Shown piece after piece: positions 55,196 to 55,258 of a stretch of DNA of 55,258 nucleotides. A program made the position numbers and the translations under genes. The stretch is from Chloroflexota bacterium (lineage in GTDB: Bacteria > Chloroflexota > Anaerolineae > Anaerolineales > Anaerolineaceae), in contig JAMCRR010000172.1 in NCBI GenBank assembly GCA_023381565.1, positions 1-55,258 of the forward strand. The letters run 5' to 3'. The notes beneath the pieces were generated by a model. That model was not told the origin of the DNA and made no database searches. It was given only the letters and a program-made list of their open reading frames with translations. Numbering within the stretch: position 1 is the stretch's first letter; each line of letters starts with the position of its first letter.

Positions 55196-55258
55196 CTATG
55201 CGGGAGATCTAAACAGGTCCTTGACCCGTTTGCGAATGAGCTTCCGGCGCAGGTCCAT
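55196..55258 (-). CDS. C-terminal end of an unidentified gene upstream of sdhC
   Basis: An open minus-strand frame enters from the right edge and stops with TAG at 55198-55196; its last 20 residues are basic (MDLRRKLIRKRVKDLFRSPA). The stop is 11 bp before the sdhC start, so it is probably in the same operon. Too short to name. Confidence 0.5.
   Translation of the reverse strand: MDLRRKLIRKRVKDLFRSPA

Noticed and set aside
1-55258. CRISPR arrays, tRNA/rRNA genes, insertion sequences, prophage genes
   Set aside because: No spaced direct repeats of CRISPR type, no T-loop/anticodon pattern, and no transposase or integrase motif were seen on reading both strands; a covariance-model scan was not possible.

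Overview
The window looks like a chromosomal segment of a Chloroflexota bacterium, most likely class Anaerolineae. This is inferred from overall protein character: a C5-type heme operon ending in HemQ, GH94/GH130 phosphorylases beside an Opp-type sugar importer, lipoprotein-type binding proteins and several P-type ATPases. There is no rRNA, tRNA, CRISPR array, transposase or phage gene. The content is mostly core and carbohydrate metabolism with a few accessory clusters.

Layout. 1-5.4 kb (minus): the N-terminal part of a SNF2-family helicase running off the left edge, then aconitase (acnA) and NADP isocitrate dehydrogenase (icd). The first 88 bases are an exact inverted copy of bases 945-1032 and look like an assembly or amplification artefact. 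5.4-8.9 kb (plus): a strong promoter drives an MmgE/PrpD-family protein, a DinB-like protein, a ComA-like phosphosulfolactate synthase homologue and an ICMT-like membrane methyltransferase. 8.9-12.5 kb: a truncated PadR regulator remnant, an orphan NarL/FixJ response regulator and a P-type cation ATPase. 12.5-22.8 kb (plus): one operon of a MerR-like regulator plus hemA-hemC-hemD-hemB-hemQ-hemE-hemH-hemY-hemL. This is a nearly complete glutamyl-tRNA-to-heme route through the coproporphyrin-dependent branch, with almost every junction overlapping. Its promoter is followed by TTG-starting repeats spaced exactly 10 bp.

22.9-34.1 kb: mixed singletons. These are membrane proteins, a membrane-anchored alpha/beta hydrolase, a BadF-type kinase, a DDAH-like hydrolase, a small unrecognised protein, a heavy-metal P1B ATPase with a separate HMA metallochaperone, a Crp/Fnr regulator with an FNR-type box in front of the metal genes, and a YghO-like GNAT protein. 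34.3-48.5 kb: a YceI lipoprotein, then (minus) a disaccharide uptake and phosphorolysis locus. It holds a LacI regulator, a binding protein, two permeases, two ATPases, GH130 and two GH94 phosphorylases. The LacI gene has a perfect TGGGAGCGCTCCCA palindrome just downstream of its -10 box, identical to the known CelR operator of Thermobifida fusca, so a cellobiose-type signal is plausible. The pathway would import disaccharides by ABC transport and split them with phosphate rather than water.

48.5-55.3 kb: a thiol-redox/metal cluster (TlpA-like thioredoxin, His-rich NifX-like protein, thioredoxin with a membrane tail, DUF302 protein, methyltransferase), a P3A proton-pump ATPase, a glutaredoxin-like protein and groES (plus), closed by a strong bidirectional terminator. 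Then come succinate dehydrogenase membrane subunits sdhD and sdhC (minus) and the last codons of an unidentified gene at the right edge. Aconitase, isocitrate dehydrogenase, succinate dehydrogenase anchors and heme synthesis together suggest a respiring organism.
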